Shown here: positions 7,494-10,118 of the stretch, in pieces
Numbering within the stretch: the stretch's first letter is position 1
Layout of the letters: every line of letters begins with the position of its first letter
Source of the DNA: Gammaproteobacteria bacterium
GTDB lineage: Bacteria > Pseudomonadota > Gammaproteobacteria > Pseudomonadales > Azotimanducaceae
NCBI GenBank assembly: GCA_030430515.1
Contig: JAUIKX010000118.1
Span: 1-10,118 of the forward strand
Direction of reading: 5' to 3'
Length of the DNA stretch: 10,118 bases
The notes under the pieces: generated by a model
The model's database searches: none
What the model was told of the DNA's origin: nothing
Seen by the model: only the letters and a program-made list of their open reading frames with translations
Position numbers and translations under genes: made by a program

Positions 7494-8374
7494 GCGCCGG
7501 CCTGTGTGAAGGCCGCACGGCAATTGTCACCGGCGCCGGCGGCGGGCTGGGTCGCGGATATGCTCTGGCCCTGGCCGCAGCGGGTGCAAATGTCGTGGTA
7601 AATGACATCAATCCGGATACCGCGGCCGCAACCGTGGCAGATATCGAGGCCGCCGGCGGCAGAGCGCTGGCCAACTCCGGAGACATCACCCGCCACGCGG
7701 CTGCCGGCGGTATTTTTCAGGCTACGCTCGACGCTTTCGGCGACGTTCATGCCATTGTCAACAACGCCGGTATCTGCCGCGATCGCATGTTCGCGAGCCT
7801 GACGGAAGAGGAATGGGATACGGTTATCGCAGTGCATCTGAAAGGCCACTACTGTCTCGCCAACCACGCGGCGAAGTACTGGCGCACGCGGGCCAAAGAG
7901 GGGGAGGCGGTCAGCGGCCGGCTGATCAATACAAGTTCCGGCGCCGGGCTGCTGGGTTCAGTCGGCCAATCCAACTACTCTGCTGCGAAAGCGGGCATTC
8001 TGGGGCTGACCCTCGTGCAGGCTGCGGAGCTCGGTCGCTACGGCGTGACCGCCAACGCGCTTGCACCTCAAGCGCGCACCGGCATGACGGAAGACGTGTT
8101 TGCCGACATGATGAAGCCGCCGGAAGACGGCAGCTTCGATCAGTTTGATCCCGCCAACGTGGCACCGCTTGTGGTCTGGCTGGCGAGCGAGGCGTCTGCG
8201 GAAGTGTCCGGGCGCTGCTTCGAAATCTTCGGCGGCAAGATCTCCATCGCCGACGGTTGGCGCGCGGGTCCCGAACTGGACAAGGGCGCCCGATGGGAAG
8301 CGGAAGAACTGACCGACGTGGTGAGCGATTTGCTGGGCCGTTCAACCGCGCCGCAGCCCGTATACGGAGCGTGA
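7490..8374 (+). CDS. Short-chain dehydrogenase/reductase like the N-terminal domain of multifunctional enzyme type 2 (3-hydroxyacyl-CoA dehydrogenase candidate)
   Basis: 294 residues, longer than a classical SDR. NAD-binding TGAGGGLGRGYA (14-25), Asp39 after the second strand (favouring NAD over NADP), GDI (64-66), NNAG (91-94), catalytic Ser150, Tyr163 and Lys167 in SNYSAAKAG. The pattern VTGAGGGLGRGYAL with a Trp-rich tail (WRAGPELDKGARW) resembles the dehydrogenase part of MFE-2/17β-hydroxysteroid dehydrogenase 4 and the roughly 300-residue SDR of mycobacterial steroid loci (Rv3548c). A likely role is oxidation of an R-3-hydroxyacyl-CoA in side chain or ring fragment β-oxidation, together with the MaoC hydratase two genes on. 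The GTG start at 7490 overlaps the fadA6 stop by 4 bases. No strong binding site precedes it, but the Rossmann motif begins at residue 14, so no later start is acceptable. The specific substrate is unknown. Confidence 0.87.
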   Translation: MSAGLCEGRTAIVTGAGGGLGRGYALALAAAGANVVVNDINPDTAAATVADIEAAGGRALANSGDITRHAAAGGIFQATLDAFGDVHAIVNNAGICRDRMFASLTEEEWDTVIAVHLKGHYCLANHAAKYWRTRAKEGEAVSGRLINTSSGAGLLGSVGQSNYSAAKAGILGLTLVQAAELGRYGVTANALAPQARTGMTEDVFADMMKPPEDGSFDQFDPANVAPLVVWLASEASAEVSGRCFEIFGGKISIADGWRAGPELDKGARWEAEELTDVVSDLLGRSTAPQPVYGA

Positions 8375-8375
8375 T

Positions 8376-9146
8376 ATGGACCTGACGAAAACACCTCCCT
8401 ATCCGAAGAGCCACAACCTGCTGGAAGGCAAACAGGTGATCGTCACTGCGGCAGCGGGTACCGGCATCGGCTACTCCGCGGCGCGGCGTTGCATGGAGGA
8501 GGGCGCGGACGTGCTGATCTCCGATATCCATGAACGGCGTCTGCAGGACGCGGCCGAACGGCTCGAGGCCGAAGTCGGTCGCGCGCCGCGGCAGGTGCTG
8601 TGCAACGTCACCGAGCAGGCCGATGTCGATGCACTCTTTGCGGCTTGCGGGGATGTCGATGTGGTCATCAATAACGCCGGTCTCGGCGGCACCGCCAACC
8701 TTATGGACATGACCGACGAGCAGTGGTCGGTGGTTCTGGACGTGACGCTCAACGGCACGTTCCGCATGACCCGGGCGGCCATGCAGGCCATGAAAGCTTC
8801 CGGTGGTGTGATCGTCAACAACGCTTCAGTCCTCGGCTGGCGAGCGCAGAAAGGACAGGCGCATTACGCAGCCGCCAAGGCCGGCGTCATGGCGCTCACC
8901 CGATGTGCTGCGCTGGAAGGAGCAGACCATGGCATACGCATCAATGCCGTAGCACCCAGCATCGCCATGCACCCGTTTCTGGCCAAGGTCACGACGGATG
9001 AACTGCTTGAGGAGCTGACATCAAAAGAAGCCTACGGTCGGGCGGCGGAAGTATGGGAAGTGGCGAACGTGATGGTCTTTCTGGCCAGCGGTTACTCAAC
9101 CTATATGACCGGAGAAACAGTCTCCGTATCGAGCCAGCGTGCATGA
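8376..9146 (+). CDS. ipdF: IpdF, SDR-family HIP-CoA 5-oxo reductase/dehydrogenase
   Basis: 256 residues; mycobacterial IpdF (Rv3559c) has about 262. Strong matches to remembered IpdF sequence are GKQVIVTAAAGTGIGYSAARR (18-38), SDIHERRL (49-56), NNAGLGG (99-105), IVNNASVLGWRAQ (146-158), HYAAAKAGVMALTRC (163-177) and the ending TGETVSVSSQRA. The nucleotide loop is TAAAGTGIG, not the usual Thr-Gly-x3-Gly-x-Gly; Ala replaces the first Gly and the loop is one residue longer. Ser151, Tyr164 and Lys168 form the catalytic set. In actinobacteria IpdF acts on the 5-oxo group of HIP-CoA, an early step before FadE30. The ATG at 8376 follows GGAG (8366-8369) at 6 bases, one base after the previous stop. 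The final codons overlap the next start as ATGA. Its presence ties the cluster to HIP, which plain fatty acid oxidation would not explain. Confidence 0.92.
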   Translation: MDLTKTPPYPKSHNLLEGKQVIVTAAAGTGIGYSAARRCMEEGADVLISDIHERRLQDAAERLEAEVGRAPRQVLCNVTEQADVDALFAACGDVDVVINNAGLGGTANLMDMTDEQWSVVLDVTLNGTFRMTRAAMQAMKASGGVIVNNASVLGWRAQKGQAHYAAAKAGVMALTRCAALEGADHGIRINAVAPSIAMHPFLAKVTTDELLEELTSKEAYGRAAEVWEVANVMVFLASGYSTYMTGETVSVSSQRA

Positions 9147-9589
9147 AGATTCAACTGAGTAAGCTAACGGAGGCCGTAGGTACGGCGTTGGGCCCCACTG
9201 AATGGCTGACCATCGAGCAGCCGCGCATCGATCAGTTCGCCGATGCGACGGAAGATCACCAGTGGATCCACACCGATCCGGAGAAGGCCAAAGTCGGCCC
9301 GTTCGGCGGCACGATTGCTCATGGCTACATGACCCTCGCTCTGGTGAACAAATTTCTTCCCGACCTCGTGACCGTCGAAGGGGCGTCCATGGGCGTGAAC
9401 TACGGTTGCGACAAGGTGCGCTTCCCGTCGCCAGTCCCCGTCGGATCGCGATTGCGTGGCGTGGGTGAGATCGTTTCGGTCGAGCCGGTAAAGACCGGAC
9501 TGCAGATGGTGGTTCGGGTAACAGTGGAAATAGAAGGGAATGAACGGCCAGCGTGTGTCGTTGACACCATCAGCCGGTTCTTTCCTTAG
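9143..9589 (+). CDS. MaoC-like R-specific enoyl-CoA hydratase (single hot-dog domain)
   Basis: 148 residues, one hot-dog domain. The hydratase signature FADATEDHQWIHTDPEKA (32-49) gives the catalytic Asp38 and His43, and GPFGGTIAHGYMTLAL (52-67) is the conserved helix region. It resembles mycobacterial Rv0130 (about 151 residues, Asp40/His45), except that Glu37 replaces the usual Gly before the catalytic Asp. It probably adds water to a 2-enoyl-CoA to give an R-3-hydroxyacyl-CoA, matching the MFE-2-like SDR at 7490-8374. The ATG at 9143 overlaps the ipdF stop (ATGA). An upstream extension to 9053 is rejected because it lies inside ipdF and is not like the family. No clear Shine-Dalgarno site is seen, so coupling to ipdF translation is likely. 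Whether it acts on MOODA-CoA-derived enoyl-CoA or an earlier bicyclic intermediate cannot be read from the sequence. Confidence 0.88.
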   Translation: MKIQLSKLTEAVGTALGPTEWLTIEQPRIDQFADATEDHQWIHTDPEKAKVGPFGGTIAHGYMTLALVNKFLPDLVTVEGASMGVNYGCDKVRFPSPVPVGSRLRGVGEIVSVEPVKTGLQMVVRVTVEIEGNERPACVVDTISRFFP

Positions 9590-9595
9590 GAGAGG
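9588..9595 (+). promoter_or_regulatory. Ribosome binding site of the terminal SDR, unusually far from its start
   Basis: AGGAGAGG begins in the stop codon of the MaoC gene. Its end is 12 bases from the ATG at 9608, and the AGGAG core is 15 bases away, longer than the 6-7 bases common in this operon. The sequence between is A-rich. No closer start codon gives a proper SDR N-terminus, so the ATG at 9608 stands, perhaps with lowered translation. Confidence 0.6.
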
Positions 9596-9607
9596 CGAAA
9601 AAAGTCA

Positions 9608-10118
9608 ATGAGCGAACTGGCGGGAAAGGTCGCACTGATTACCGGTGCGGGTCAGGGGGTCGGGCAGGGCATTGCCCTGGCGCTGGCGCGAGCAGGTGTT
9701 TCTGTAGCCGTGACGGGCAGAACGTTGGCCAAATGCGAGAAGACCGTCGCCGAGATCGAGAAGCTCGGTGGCCGTGCGCTGGCCGTTCGTTGCGATGTGA
9801 AGAGCGCCGAGAATCTCGCGGCGGCGGTGGACGCAACCGTGCAGACTTTCGGCGGGCTGCAGATCCTCGTCAACAATGCCCAGGAAGTACCGATGGGCAC
9901 GCTGGCACAAGTGACCGACGAAGCATTTGCGGCCGGGTTTGAATCCGGCCCGTTGGCGACCATGCGGCTGATGAAACTGGCTTATCCCCATCTTAAGGGC
10001 GACGGCGTCATCGTCAATCTGGCGAGCACCGCCGGCATGCGCTGGGACATGTCCGGTTACGGAGCCTACGCGGCGGTCAAGGAATCCATCCGTTCGCTGA
10101 CCCGGGCTGCGGCTTGTG
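9608..10118 (+). CDS. Short-chain dehydrogenase/reductase with variant NNAQ motif, 3' truncated
   Basis: 170 residues are visible before the window ends, about two thirds of an SDR. MSELAGKVALITGAGQGVGQG (1-21) is a classical Rossmann start, and CDV (62-64) is the adenine-pocket Asp motif. Two core positions differ from the norm: NNAG reads NNAQ (89-92), and the helix usually holding the catalytic Asn reads GFESGPLATMRL (110-121), with no Asn. Ser140 and YAAVK (Tyr154, Lys158) are kept. Arg38 follows the second strand in TGRT (36-39), which suggests NADP(H). I recall SDRs with an NNAQ motif from actinobacterial and proteobacterial steroid loci but know no proven reaction. It follows the MaoC gene by 18 bases and is probably the last visible gene of the same transcript. 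The fold is certain; the substrate is not. Confidence 0.85.
   Translation, partial: MSELAGKVALITGAGQGVGQGIALALARAGVSVAVTGRTLAKCEKTVAEIEKLGGRALAVRCDVKSAENLAAAVDATVQTFGGLQILVNNAQEVPMGTLAQVTDEAFAAGFESGPLATMRLMKLAYPHLKGDGVIVNLASTAGMRWDMSGYGAYAAVKESIRSLTRAAAC

Noticed and set aside
9053..9142. Longer N-terminus for the MaoC protein
   Set aside because: It lies wholly within ipdF in another frame and has no hot-dog family similarity; the ATG at 9143 gives the expected length of about 150 residues.
1..10118. Search for a mobile element, CRISPR array, RNA gene, promoter or KstR2-like operator
   Set aside because: No gap exceeds 18 bases, and no repeats, tRNA-like folds, transposase or convincing palindromic operator were seen. 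The promoter and operator are probably upstream of the window.

Overview
The window is one uninterrupted block of twelve genes, all on the + strand, and nearly every base is coding. The largest gap is 18 bases and several genes overlap by 4 or 11 bases. The set and order of the enzymes mark it as a steroid nucleus degradation locus. More precisely, it is the part that breaks down rings C and D, from the bicyclic propionate HIP (3aα-H-4α(3'-propanoate)-7aβ-methylhexahydro-1,5-indanedione) to central metabolites. The counterpart in Mycobacterium and Rhodococcus is the KstR2 regulon. The assignments rest on remembered family sequences; no search was run.

Layout. Bases 1-1451 hold ipdA (5' end cut off by the window) and ipdB, the two subunits of the ring C hydrolase. 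Bases 1463-2392 hold an unusual 309-residue crotonase without a clear steroid assignment. Then come ipdC (2389-3456, flavin oxidoreductase) and echA20 (3446-4201, ring D hydrolase). A pair of acyl-CoA dehydrogenase subunits follows, FadE31-like (4205-5338) and FadE32/33-like (5341-6336), and then the thiolase FadA6 (6339-7493). The rest is an MFE-2-like short-chain dehydrogenase (7490-8374), ipdF (8376-9146), a MaoC-type R-hydratase (9143-9589) and a final short-chain dehydrogenase (SDR) cut off by the window end (9608-10118).

How they work together (established for actinobacterial relatives, inferred here). IpdF acts on the 5-oxo group of HIP-CoA. Later IpdC leads to HIEC-CoA, EchA20 opens ring D to give COCHEA-CoA, and IpdAB opens the last ring to give MOODA-CoA. 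The FadE31/32 pair and FadA6, with hydratase and dehydrogenase help probably from the MaoC and SDR proteins, then carry out β-oxidation. HIP-CoA ligase (FadD3), FadE30 and a KstR2-type regulator are not in the window.

Organism. GC content looks close to 60%, Shine-Dalgarno sites are strong, and the order differs from the mycobacterial one. A steroid-degrading proteobacterium, perhaps a gammaproteobacterium, seems most likely, but the sequence does not prove it. There is no tRNA, rRNA, CRISPR array, insertion sequence, long repeat or convincing terminator, and no non-coding stretch over 18 bases. This is a known type of pathway, not a new system. The points of most interest are the atypical crotonase, the variant SDRs and the split MFE-2-like pair.
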